A stretch of 64,000 nt of DNA. Origin: Macrostomum hystrix (lineage: Eukaryota > Platyhelminthes > Macrostomidae). The stretch lies in assembly GCA_950097015.1 (NCBI GenBank), contig CATNEN010000026.1:910001-974000 (forward strand). The letters are read 5' to 3'. The notes beneath the pieces were generated by a model. It had not been told where the DNA came from. It did no database searches and was given only the letters and a program-made list of their open reading frames with translations. A program made the position numbers and the translations under genes. This document shows, piece after piece, positions 1-10,360 of this stretch. Within the stretch, counting starts at the first letter, position 1. The number at the start of each line of letters is the position of its first letter.

Positions 1-560
1 GATTCACCTACATTCGTTGGGATTCACCTACATTCGTTGGGATTCACCTAAATTCGTTGGGATTCACCTAAATTCGTTGGGATTCACCTAAATTCGCTGG
101 GAGTCACCTACAATCGTTGGGATTCACCTAAATTCGTTGGGATTCACCTACATTCGTTGGGATTCACCTATATTCGTTGGGATTCACCTACATTCGTTGG
201 GATTCACCTATATTCGTTGGGATTCACCTACATTCGTTGGGATTCACCTACATTCGTTGGGATTCACCTACAATCGTTGGGATTCACCTATATTCGTTGG
301 GATTCACCTACATTCGTTGGGATTCACCTACATTCGTTGGGATTCACCTACAATCATTGGGATTCACCTACATTCGCTGGGAGTCACCTACAATCGTTGG
401 GATTCACCTACTTTCGATGGGATTCACCTACATTCGTTGGGATTCACCTAAATTCGTTGGGATTCACCTACTTTCGATGGGATTCATCTACAATCGTTGG
501 GATTCACCTATATTCGTTGGGATTCACCTAAATTCGTTGGGATTCACCTACTTTCGATGG
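1..560. repeat. Tandem array, 20-bp unit
   Basis: About 28 copies of a 20-bp unit (gattcacctacattcgttgg) with point variants at a few fixed positions (cattc, aattc, tattc, caatc, ctttc) and no length change. It is cut by the left window edge. Three plus-strand frames stay open only because 20 bp repeated three times makes 20 codons without a stop; this is not a gene. Confidence 0.97.
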
Positions 561-1072
561 GATTTCTTAACATTTATTTCGATTAATCTGGATTCTAGCT
601 CATGTGAGCATGTCTGCTGGTAATACTAACATCTTAGCCTTATCCAAATTACTTAAAAGTACAGTCCTTTCAATTATTTACAGGGCTTTTTGCGCAGGAA
701 CTTAAGCAAAGGAAACGCATCATTTTACCATGTTGCTGATTATAATTAATTTTATCCAGTCTCAACTAATCTTCTCTAATATTGAGAGCTAGAAAGGAGA
801 AAACGAATGCAAAGGAAATAAAATGCGCGGTATCAACAAAGTGGAAGTGAGTGAACGCTTGCCAGTCAGTTAAAAACTAGCGACAAGGAGTTGCCATAGC
901 AACCGGAGCAGAAAAAGGCATAAATTAACGGACTCTTGTGCTGCTGCTTTGACTTGGCAATACAGTGCATAAGTTCGCAGAAATTTCTTACTTTCAGTTG
1001 GTAAAGCCAAGGCAACTGAAACAATTGATTGATTAATCAGTTCTGAAGGCTTCTAAACACCGCAGCATCTTC
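561..1072. other. Unique DNA before the first gene
   Basis: Non-repetitive AT-rich sequence between the first array and the first exon of the 1.1-6.2 kb gene. It probably holds the promoter and 5' UTR of that gene. No convincing TATA box or other element was found. Confidence 0.5.
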
Positions 1073-4000
1073 ATGTCCCTGTGGCAGCCGTGGCCGCGCT
1101 CTTCGAAGCCCGGCTGCTGCCTGCTGGATTTGGCCAGGCTGGGCCGTTCGAGCCGCAGATTTCCCATTGCGCCTGACGGTGAGTGGCGGAATTTCTAGGC
1201 TTTCTTCAGCCTATTTACGAGCGTCTGGTTTTTTCTTGAAACTGATAAGCTTGCCAATATACATTCAGCTGACTAGCGAGTATACATTCAGCTGACTAGC
1301 GAGTGTACATTCAGCTGACTAGCGAGTGTACATTCAGCTGACTAGCGAGTGTACATTCAGCTGACTAGCGAGTGTACATTCAGCTGACTAGCGAGTGTAC
1401 ATTCAGCTGACTAGCGAGTGTACATTCAGCTGACTAGCGAGTGTACATTCAGCTGACTAGCGAGTGTACATTCAGCTGACTAGCGAGTGTACATTCAGCT
1501 GACTAGCGAGTGTACATTCAGCTGACTAGCGAGTGTACATTCAGCTGACTAGCGAGTGTACATTCAGCTGACTAGCGAGTGTACATTCAGCTGACTAGCG
1601 AGTGTACATTTAGCTGACTAGCGAGTGTACATTCAGCTGACTATAGCGAGTGTTCATTCAGCTAACTAGCGAGTATACATTCAGCTGACTAGCGAGTGTA
1701 CATTCAGCTGACTAGCGAGTGTACATTCAGCTGACTAGCGAGTGTACATTCAGCTGACTAGCGAGTGTACATTCAGCTGACTAGCGAGTGTACATTCAGC
1801 TGACTAGCGAGTGTACATTCAGCTGACTAGCGAGTGTACATTCAGCTGACTAGCGAGTGTACATTTAGCTGACTAGCGAGTGTACATTCAGCTGACTATA
1901 GCGAGTGTTCATTCAGCTAACTAGCGAGTATACATTCAGCTGACTAGCGAGTGTACATTCAGCTGACTAGCGAGTGTACATTCAGCTGACTAGCGAGTGT
2001 ACATTCAGCTGACTAGCGAGTGTACATTCAGCTGACTAGCGAGTGTACATTCAGCTGACTAGCGAGTGTACATTCAGCTGACTAGCGAGTGTACATTTAG
2101 CTGACTAGCGAGTGTACATTCAGCTGACTATAGCGAGTGTTCATTCAGCTAACTAGCGAGTGTACATTCAGCTGACTAGCGAGTGTACATTCAGCTGACT
2201 AGCGAGTGTACATTCAGCTGACTAGCGAGTTTACATTCAGCTGACTAGGTGATTGGTTGAATGTTTTCGGAGGTAAAGATGTGGATCCTTGGGTTTTCTA
2301 CTGCTAATGATGAGTGTACACTTGATCAACAAAATTTTAAGACAATTGTCTCGTGTATAAGGAACTGACGCTTTTCCTGTTGTCCAATCAGGTCACATTC
2401 CTAACTCGATCATTCGGGCTCTGTACGAGCCGGCGGATCTGACGGCAACAGCCGAGGAGAAGCCAGAGGTCAGTCGTATTTTCGACCTCATCTGTTTCCC
2501 AGCATCTATGCAGTTGGGTATATTCTCTTCAATCAATAGGACTCCACCATGGCTGCCCTGCGTCGCCGTCTGATGGGGCGAGACGCCGCCGCCGCCGCTG
2601 CCGCTTCCGGCGTTGTCGATAACGACGACTCCTTCGACGAGGAGCTGATCAGCCGATGGAGCAGCTGGGCAGACGAAGATGACGACAAAGTTAAAGCTGA
2701 TCACGATGACGAGGATGTAGTAGAAGAACTTGAGTGCACTAGTAATCGGGCCGTTATCGATATAAAAAACAATAAGGCTCTTTCTCCGGATGTCTGCCGC
2801 GGTACAGCCGCTATGGAGACAGTTTCTAAGAAAGAGTGCCCAACGGCTAGAAACGAGTCAAATGTGTTGTTCAATATTCGGGACACAGCTGCGGGCTCAG
2901 CGGTTATCAATGAAATTACTGCCACGAATCGAAGCTTGCTTCCAGTGAGTACTGAAACATTCTGTACTTTTATAGTTTCTAATCGCTCATAGCTCAGTGG
3001 TTCAAGCGTCGGACTCACGACTTGAAGGTCGGAGTCCACTGGAAAAATTTGTGTCCTTTAGCGAGACGCTTCAATGTACCCAGCTGGCGAATTCGTACCA
3101 GCATCAGCTGAAGTCAGGGGTTGAGTGGCAGAGCTGTCTAACGCCTTTGCCTCTCGCACCAAGGTCCCTGAGCTCGATTCCGCGGCCAGGCCACATTTAT
3201 TTGGGGCAAGCGGCAAGAAGGCTTGGCATCTTTTCGTGAAATTTACGCCCTTGAGGGCCAACCTCCAAGGTGAAGTGAAGTGTACACTGCCTGACGATGC
3301 GAAATTGAGGGCAGATGTACAAACTTCTGTGTGCGTGTGCCTGGGTACGGTATCTGTGTGCGTGTGCTCAGGAGTCATTGAAATGGGCAGGATTGCCTCC
3401 TCGCTGGCTGCGTGTCTAGTGTCACCAAATGATGTGCCATTGCCCGATGGCAGTGTTCCGATGCGACACACAGTAGCTGCGGCTGTGCTGTCGGCTGCAC
3501 AACTGGCCCAACTGGGGCAGGTGTAATCAATTATTCATTTTTTCATTTTTACTAATTAACTTTTGCTTTCAGGAACCCAAATATTGTGAACCGACTATGG
3601 AAATAGGTCTTGCTGAACTTGTGAACTCGCCAATCAAAATGACCGCTGCTGCTGCTGCTGCTGCTAGTGCCGATGCTACAACGGCTGCAGCCGCCGGGTC
3701 AGCCACGAAGGCGAACTCACTATCGACACCCGGAGCCGACAGCGATGAGAGCGCCTGGCACGGTGGCGTGGTGGGCGTTGAGGTCCGCTTCGGAGCTGGC
3801 ACCGCTGAGGCTCACGACCTCCAGCTGCCCGACCATTGCATCGACTCCTTGACGGCGTCGTTCGACAAGGACAAGCGATTCCAGAGTGAAGCCAGCGACG
3901 CGGCGGTTGAAAATGTGCCGGTTGCTAACGACGCTATAAAAGGCCGACAGAATATAGTAGGTCATATCCTGCGAGAGGGTCGGGAGTTCAGATCTCACCT

Positions 4001-6226
4001 TAAGGGGAAAATGTGTCATTAAGCGTGACTTTTAATTTACAATGACATCAGTTCATTAAACAGTAAAGTGAAAACCAGCATTGGCCTGGGGTACAACCCA
4101 AAATCGAAGCTAGAGTCTAACTAGAATCGAAGCTAAAGTCTATACCGAATCGAAGCTAGAGTCCAACTAGAATCGAAGCTAGAGTCCAACTAGAATCGAA
4201 GCTAGAGTCCAACTAGAATCGAAGCTAGAGTCCAACCAGAATCGAAGCTAGAGTCCAACCAGAATCGAAGCTAGAGTCCAACTAGAATCGAAGCTAGAGT
4301 CCAACCAGAATCGAAGCTAGAGTCCAACCAGAATCGAAGCTAGAGTCCAACTAGAATCGAAGCTAGAGTCCAACCAGAATCGAAGCTAGAGTCCAACCAG
4401 AATCGAAGCTAGAGTCTGAATTTGAATTTGACTTCTTTCTCAAAATTATAGCAAAGCTTGCCAATTGATTCTGGTGACTATGAGAAGACTCCTGTTGATT
4501 CATTGGGAAATTTATCCCCATCAATTGGCGGCTCGCCTCGCAAAGGGACTTCTCGCCTCAGTCAGACGCCCGCGAGAACAGCTGGTTGTTTGGCAGCTCC
4601 AATCGCGAGCATGTACGAGTAAGTGAATAAAATCTGTTCAATTTTCTTCCTACACTACTCGAAGTAAAAATGCGAGAAAATATCTAAATTCAGTTTGCTT
4701 GGCGATCCGCGACTGAAGAAGCTGCTACTGAGCTTGCCCAGAATTCGGCCAGTTGATTTAGAGGCCATCGCGACTCGCTTCCAGGCTGCCCGGGATCGCC
4801 ACGCCACGTCCAGTAGACTCAGGTGCGATGGGAGTTTTGGAATTTTTCTAATTAATGAGTAGGCGTTAATGAGTATTTATAATCTGTGCACGCTCGAACG
4901 CCTCAGATCCGTGACCTTGAAAATCCGAAGAATCCCTAAACCTTCGCTACCTGACCTTGAGAACACGTAGGATCTATGACCTCAGCTCCGTGACCTTGAA
5001 AACCCGGAGGATCCAGAGCCTCAGCTCCGTGACCTTGAGAACACGTAGGATCTATGACCTCAGCTCCGTGACCTTGAAAACCCGGAGGATTCAGGACCTC
5101 AGCTCCGTGACCTTGAAAACCTGGAGGATCCAGGACCTCAGCTCCGTGACCTTGAGAACCCGGAGGATCCAGGACCTCAGCTCCGAGACCTTGAAAACCC
5201 GAAGAATCCCTAAACCTTTGCTACCTGACCTTGAGAACACGTAGGATCTATGACCTCAGCTCCGTGACCTTGAAAACCCGGAGGATCCAGGACCTCAGCT
5301 CCGTGACCTTGAGAACCCGGAGGATCCAGGACCTCAGCTCCGAGACCTTGAAAACCCGAAGAATCCCTAAACCTTCGCTACCTGACCTTGAGAACACCTA
5401 GGATCTATGACCTCGGCTCCGTGACCTTGAGAACACGCAGGATCCAGGACCTCAGCTCCGGGACCTTGAGAACACGTAGGATCCAGGACCTCAGCTCCGG
5501 GACCTTGAGAACACGTAGGATCCAGGACCTCAGCTCCGGGACCTTGAGAACACGTAGGATCCAGGACCTCAGCTCCGGGACCTTGAGAACACGCAGGATC
5601 CAGGACCTCAGCTCCGGGACCTTGAGAACACGTAGGATCCAGGACCTCAGCTCCGGGACCTTGAGAACACGTAGGATCCAGGACCTCAGCTCTGTGACCT
5701 TGAGAATTCGTAGGATCTATGACCTCAGCTCCGTGACCTTGAGAATTCGTAGGATCTATGACCTCAGCTCCGCGACCTTGAGAACCCGGAGGATCCAGGA
5801 CCTCAGCTCTGTGACCCAAAAAATCCCACTTTTCATCTCCCTCCCCGCAGTCGCATGTCGTGGCTGGCTTTCTCGCCGTCCACTTCGATTCGTCGTCAGT
5901 CAACATTTGTACCTCCCAGTCGGGTCTCCGTTGGTGTCGGCATTTTTGAGCAGTCCACGGAGCAGCAGACAGCTGCAGTGACCCGGGTGCACCCGACACT
6001 GCTGACTTCTGCGACGTTGCATCCGGACAGGTTGGGCAGCAGCGAAAGACAACGCCGACTGTCTGGCTGGCCGGGTCATTGTCCCATGGCACGGCTGGCG
6101 CGTCGCGGTCTGAACCAGACTGTCGGCCTGTCGCCGAGGCCGTTCTTGGAGCGAGAGGCGATGCTCAAGCAGGCGGACCAGCCACTGTACCTGCCGCGAA
6201 TGCGATGCTCGTCCATGATTGTTTGA
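1073..6226 (+). CDS. Predicted seven-exon gene, protein of unknown function (547 aa)
   Basis: Not a family I recognise. Seven exons join with closed reading phase: 1073-1178, 2392-2468, 2540-2944, 3573-3956, 4452-4618, 4694-4822 and 5851-6226, totalling 548 codons including the TGA stop. Each boundary has AG before and GT after; the clearest are the GTGAGT donors of exons 1 and 3, the GTAAGT after exon 5, and a pyrimidine-rich acceptor before exon 7. The start is the ATG at 1073. The protein has an alanine run and an acidic stretch (FDEELISRWSSWADEDDD) in exon 3, a second alanine run in exon 4, a Ser/Pro-rich part in exon 5, a helical LLGDPRLKKLLLSLP segment in exon 6 and a basic Arg/Ser/Pro-rich tail. 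No signal peptide or membrane segment is seen. Introns 1, 4 and 6 hold tandem arrays and intron 3 holds two SINEs. The exon-4 donor (GTAGGT) is the weakest call; phase closure supports it. Low-complexity composition makes family assignment by eye impossible. Confidence 0.66.
1258..2248. repeat. Tandem array, 23-bp unit with higher-order structure (intron 1)
   Basis: About 43 copies of a 23-bp unit containing tacattcagctgactagcga. A marked variant pair (ctatagcgagtgttcattc followed by a gctaac variant) recurs at about 1641, 1896 and 2128, so blocks of ten to eleven units were duplicated together. It fills intron 1 of the 1.1-6.2 kb gene. Confidence 0.95.
2985..3118 (+). mobile_element. SINE family B copy, tRNA-like head
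   Basis: Begins with a tRNA-like segment (tagctcagtggttcaagcg as box A, then ggtcggagtcc near box B). It continues into a body with tttgtgtcctttagcgagac and ends near an atcagctga motif. The same body motifs occur in the two minus-strand copies at 55990-56152 and 56637-56813. It lies in intron 3 of the 547-aa gene and abuts a family A SINE. Confidence 0.6.
3119..3450 (+). mobile_element. SINE family A copy, tRNA-derived
   Basis: Starts with a tRNA-like head: tggcagagctg matches an RNA polymerase III box A and gagctcgattcc resembles box B. The body shares long stretches with minus-strand copies at 10.7, 23.5, 49.0, 54.6 and 58.7 kb (for example gggccaacctccaagg, gcagatgtaca and attgcctcctcgctggctgc). 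It ends near tctagtgtcaccaaatgatg. It is intronic and directly follows a family B SINE. Confidence 0.75.
4092..4413. repeat. Tandem array, 23-bp unit (intron 4)
   Basis: About 14 copies of a 23-bp unit containing agaatcgaagctagagtcc, ending in act or acc. It lies between exons 4 and 5 of the 547-aa gene. Confidence 0.95.
4905..5815. repeat. Tandem array, 39-bp unit (intron 6)
   Basis: About 23 copies of a 39-bp unit beginning gaccttgagaacacgtagga. A larger block that includes an aatccctaaacctt variant is repeated in the first half. Both strands carry long open frames because 39 is a multiple of 3. It sits inside an intron whose flanking exons splice in phase, so I do not call it coding. Confidence 0.93.
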
Positions 6227-6231
6227 GCTCA

Positions 6232-7235
6232 AAATGGCAAGATATTGCTGAGAGAGTGGCTAGATATTGCTGCGAGAGTGGCTAGATATTGCTGAGGAGT
6301 GGCTAGATATTGCTGAGAGAGTGGCTGGATATTGCTGAGAGAGTGGCTAGATATTGCTGAGAGAGTGGCTAGATATTGTTGAGAGAGTGGCTAGATATTG
6401 CTGAGAGAGTGGCTAGATATTGCTGAGAGAGTGGCTAGATATTGCTGAGAGAGTGGCTAGATATTGCTGGGAGAGTGGCTAGATATTGTTGAGAGAGTGG
6501 CTAGATATTGCTGAGAGAGTGGCTGGATATTGTTGAGAGAGTGGCTAGATATTGCTGAGAGAGTGGCTAGATATTGCTGAGAGAGTGGCTAGATATTGTT
6601 GAGAGAGTGGCTGGATATTGTTGAGAGAGTGGCTGGATATTGCTGAGAGAGTGGCTAGATATTGCTGAGAGAGTGGCTAGATATTGCTGAGAGAGTGGCT
6701 AGATATTGTTGAGAGAGTGGCTAGATATTGCTGAGAGAGTGGCTAGATATTGCTGAGAGAGTGGCTAGATATTGCTGAGAGAGTGGCTAGATATTGCTGG
6801 GAGAGTGGCTAGATATTGTTGAGAGAGTGGCTAGATATTGCTGAGAGAGTGGCTAGATATTGTTGAGAGAGTGGCTAGATATTGTTGAGAGAGTGGCTAG
6901 ATATTGCTGAGAGAGTGGCTAGATATTGCTGAGAGAGTGGCTAGATATTGCTGAGAGAGTGGCTAGATATTGCTGGGAGAGTGGCTAGATATTGTTGAGA
7001 GAGTGGCTAGATATTGCTGAGAGAGTGGCTAGATATTGTTGAGAGAGTGGCTAGATATTGTTGAGAGAGTGGCTAGATATTGCTGAGAGAGTGGCTAGAT
7101 ATTGCTGAGAGAGTGGGTAGATATTGCTGAGAGAGTGGCTAGATATAACTGAGAGAGTGGCTAGATATTGCTGAGAGAGTGGCTAGATATTGCTGAGAGA
7201 GTGGCTAGATATTGCTGAGAGAGTGGCTAGATATA
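6232..7235. repeat. Tandem array, 22-bp unit
   Basis: About 45 copies of a 22-bp unit containing gagtggctagatattgctga, directly after the stop codon of the 547-aa gene. The 3' UTR and polyadenylation site of that gene therefore lie in or beyond the array. Confidence 0.95.
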
Positions 7236-7705
7236 AATGAGAGACAGGCTTTTTAGTTTACTTCAGATAAATTTGTTGCTTGTATACAAGCAATATTGGT
7301 AACTATTTGCACACAAGCCACATACTTTTCGAACACCGAAATCAATGTTCCTTATGTTTCTAAAATAATATTTTTTACAAACAAAATCCACTGTTTATGG
7401 TCATAAACGTTTCCCCCATATCGCATGCTCAGGTGAAATGATTTATTTAGGCCTATCTTTGCGTGGACGCTTTAAAAAAGAAGGCTACAAAATTATTTTT
7501 TCTAATTCGTTTAATTCAAATTTAGTTATCCCACACCTCTGTCAATAGAATTGTAACAACGAAAAATATCAGTACTTAACTTTGAATTAGTTATTGCTTT
7601 GCACTACTGAGCTCCTACAAGTAACAACTGGTCTTTCCAAGGACCGCTGGGGGACAAAAAAGACTCGACTGTGCGTAAAACTGTTGGCAGATAAATAAAA
7701 CTAGT
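7236..7705. other. Unique AT-rich spacer
   Basis: Non-repetitive sequence between two arrays. No gene, RNA or clear regulatory element was found. Confidence 0.5.
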
Positions 7706-9455
7706 GACAGACAGTAGGATAGAGTGAAAGACAGTAGGATAGAGTGACAGACAGTAGGATAAAGTGACAGACAGTAAAATAGAGTGACAGACAGTAGGAT
7801 AGAGTGACAGACAGTAGGATAGAGTGACAGACAGTAGGATAGAGTCACAGACAGTAGGATAGAGTGACAGACAGTATGATAGAGTCACAGACAGTAGGAT
7901 AGAGTCACAGACGGTAGGACAGAGTCACAGACAGTAGGATAGATTGACAGACAGTAGGATAGAGTCACAGACAGTAGGATAGAGTGACAGACAGTAGGAT
8001 AGAGTCACAGACAGTAGGATAGAGTGACAGACAGTATGATAGAGTGATAGACAGTAGGATAGAGTGACAGACAGTAGGATAGAGTGACAGACAGTAGGAT
8101 AGAGTGACAGACAGTAGGATAGAGTCACAGACAGTAGGATAGAGTGACAGACAGTATGATAGAGTGACAGACAGTAGGACAGAGTGACAGACTGTAGGAT
8201 AGAGTGACAGACCGTAGGATAGAGTGACAGACGGTAGGATAGAGTGACAGACGGTAGGACAGAGTGACAGACTGTAAGATAGAGTGACAGACGGTAGGAT
8301 AGAGAGACAGACAGTAGGATAGAGTGACAGACTGTAGGATAGAGTGACAGACGGTAGGACAGAGTGACAGAACGTAGGATAGAGTGACAGACTGTAGGAC
8401 AGAGTGACAGAACGTAGGATAGAGTGACAGACTGTAGGATAGAGTGACAGACTGTAGGATAGAGTGACAGACGGTAGGACAGAGTGACAGAACGTAGGAT
8501 AGAGTGACAGACGGTAGGATAGAGTGACAGACAGTAGGATAGAGTGACAGACAGTAGGATAGAGTGACAGACGGTAGGATAGAGTTTCCGACAGTAGGAT
8601 AGAGTGACAGACAGTAGGATAGAGTCACAGACAGTAGGATAGAGTCACAGACAGTAGGATAGAGTCACAGACAGTAGGATAGAGTGACAGACAGTAGGAT
8701 AGAGTCACAGACAGTAGGATAGAGTGACAGACAATAGGATAGAGTGACAGACAATAGGATAGAGTCACAGACAGTAGGATAGAGTGACAGACAGTAGGAT
8801 AGAGTGACAGACAGTAGGATAGAGTGACAGACAGTAGGATAGAGTGACAGACAGTAGGATAGAGTCACAGACAGAAGGATAGAGTCACAGACAGTAGGAT
8901 AGAGTCACAGACAGTAGGATAGAGTGACAGACAGTAGGATAGAGTGACAGACAGTAGGATAGAGTGACAGACAGTAGGATAGAGTGACAGACAGTAGGAT
9001 AGAGTCACAGACAGTAGGATAGAGTGACAGACAGTAGGATAGAGTGACAGACAGTAGGATAGAGTGACAGACAGTAGGATAGAGTGACAGACAGTAGGAT
9101 AGAGTCACAGACAGTAGGATAGAGTGACAGACAGTAGGATAGAGTGACAGACAGTAGGATAGAGTCACAGACAGTAGGATAGAGTGACAGACAGTATGAT
9201 AGAGTGATAGACAGTAGGATAGAGTCACAGACAGCAGGATAGAGTGACAGACAGTAGGATAGAGTGACAGACAGTAGGATAGAGTGACAGACAGTAGGAT
9301 AGAGTCACAGACAGTAGGATAGAGTGACAGACAGTATGATAGAGTGATAGACAGTAGGATAGAGTCACAGACAGCAGGATAGAGTGACAGACAGCAGGAT
9401 AGAGTGACAGACAGCAGGATAGAGTGACAGACAGCAGGATAGAGTCACAAACTAT
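7706..9455. repeat. Tandem array, 20-bp unit (large)
   Basis: About 87 copies of a 20-bp unit (gatagagtgacagacagtag) with almost no length variation. Frequent variants are gtcacag for gtgacag and cggtagg, ctgtagg or acgtagg for cagtagg. The segment 8160-8600 is enriched in the variants that also dominate the array at 11.2-11.8 kb. Minus-strand open frames are a by-product of the unit. Confidence 0.96.
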
Positions 9456-10360
9456 TGAACGTTAAAGGATTTAAAAAGAGGCAACTCAATTTGCGGGCGC
9501 TCCAAATGCGTTACTCGTTATTACACCTAAATGATATGCTGTGTCACTCGCTAAGATTCGGCATCGAATGAATGAGCATGACGGGCAGCAGACAGTCGAA
9601 TCTGTTGCAATTAAAATTGCAAATTTATCGTTTGTGAAAATCGTGACAAATAACGAGATTTACTTTAAACAGAAAATTGTCTTTCTGATTATTCAAAGCC
9701 GACAACGTCGCCAAGAAGTGTTGACTAGCAGTCATGGATGGCACTACGTCTATTTTCGTCAGCAAACCGGCTCCCGACTCGCCTCACTTACTAAAGGAAC
9801 TTTCTTCATCCGATGACTGCGGTCCGTCGATTCTCCGCGTATCTAAAAATAGCTTTTGCCAATTATGTTCTTCAGCCAATAGCAGCGATGCAGGGTGGTT
9901 TCCCGATTCTGCCGAGTGTCTAAAAATAGCACAAACATAAACTTCTGACCATAGATACTAAAATAACCATAGTTTTTATATCTAGAGGCTAGAGTCACTC
10001 TAGCCTGTGACTCAAACCATATAAAAATAACCACGCCTTCTGCCTAAAGCCGGACATACAAAGGTATTCCCCGATTCTTTGAATGTCTAGAAGTAGGATG
10101 TCATTAACAATGAGATCAACGTTAATGAGTTTTTGATTATTTTAACTCTCAGACAATTACGATACTATTTATTTACCAGAGAAGAAACAATGCTAGGTCT
10201 TTGTCTATCTGTCTCCTCAAACGATTTTAGCTTATTTTTCATTTTATTTCATTTTCGCTGGTCAGACTAACTGGCCGTTTTGAGCCACAAAGTGTGGGAT
10301 AGCAGCAGTCATGTAGGTAGAGATTTTCAACGTATTAAGAAGTCCCCTGCACTGAAGTTC
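9456..10360. other. Intergenic DNA, no confident gene
   Basis: Mixed AT-rich sequence. A plus-strand frame at 9734-9940 is open for 68 codons, but part of it consists of a diverged tandem motif (attc followed some bases later by gtctaaaaatagc, seen near 9830, 9905 and 10075), so I do not call it a gene. The 3' UTR of the minus-strand neuropeptide gene should run into the right part. Confidence 0.4.

Noticed and set aside
2985-3050. Functional tRNA gene
   Set aside because: Boxes A and B are present but the acceptor stem does not close and the sequence runs into a dispersed SINE body.
3125-3526. 133-codon plus frame with MAELSNAFASRTKVPELDS
   Set aside because: It is the tRNA-like head and body of a SINE read as protein; the same sequence recurs in other copies.
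3957-4022. End of the 547-aa gene at the in-frame TAA near 4020
   Set aside because: A GTAGGT donor at 3957 keeps phase with three further exons; the stop would serve only an intron-retained form.
5367-6092. 241-codon minus-strand frame over the 39-bp array
   Set aside because: Array-derived repeat; overlaps a plus-strand exon with good splice signals and shows no family similarity.
7604-9228. Minus-strand frames rich in LSLYPTVCHSI
   Set aside because: Product of the 20-bp array; all three minus-strand phases give the same peptide because 20 bp three times equals 20 codons.
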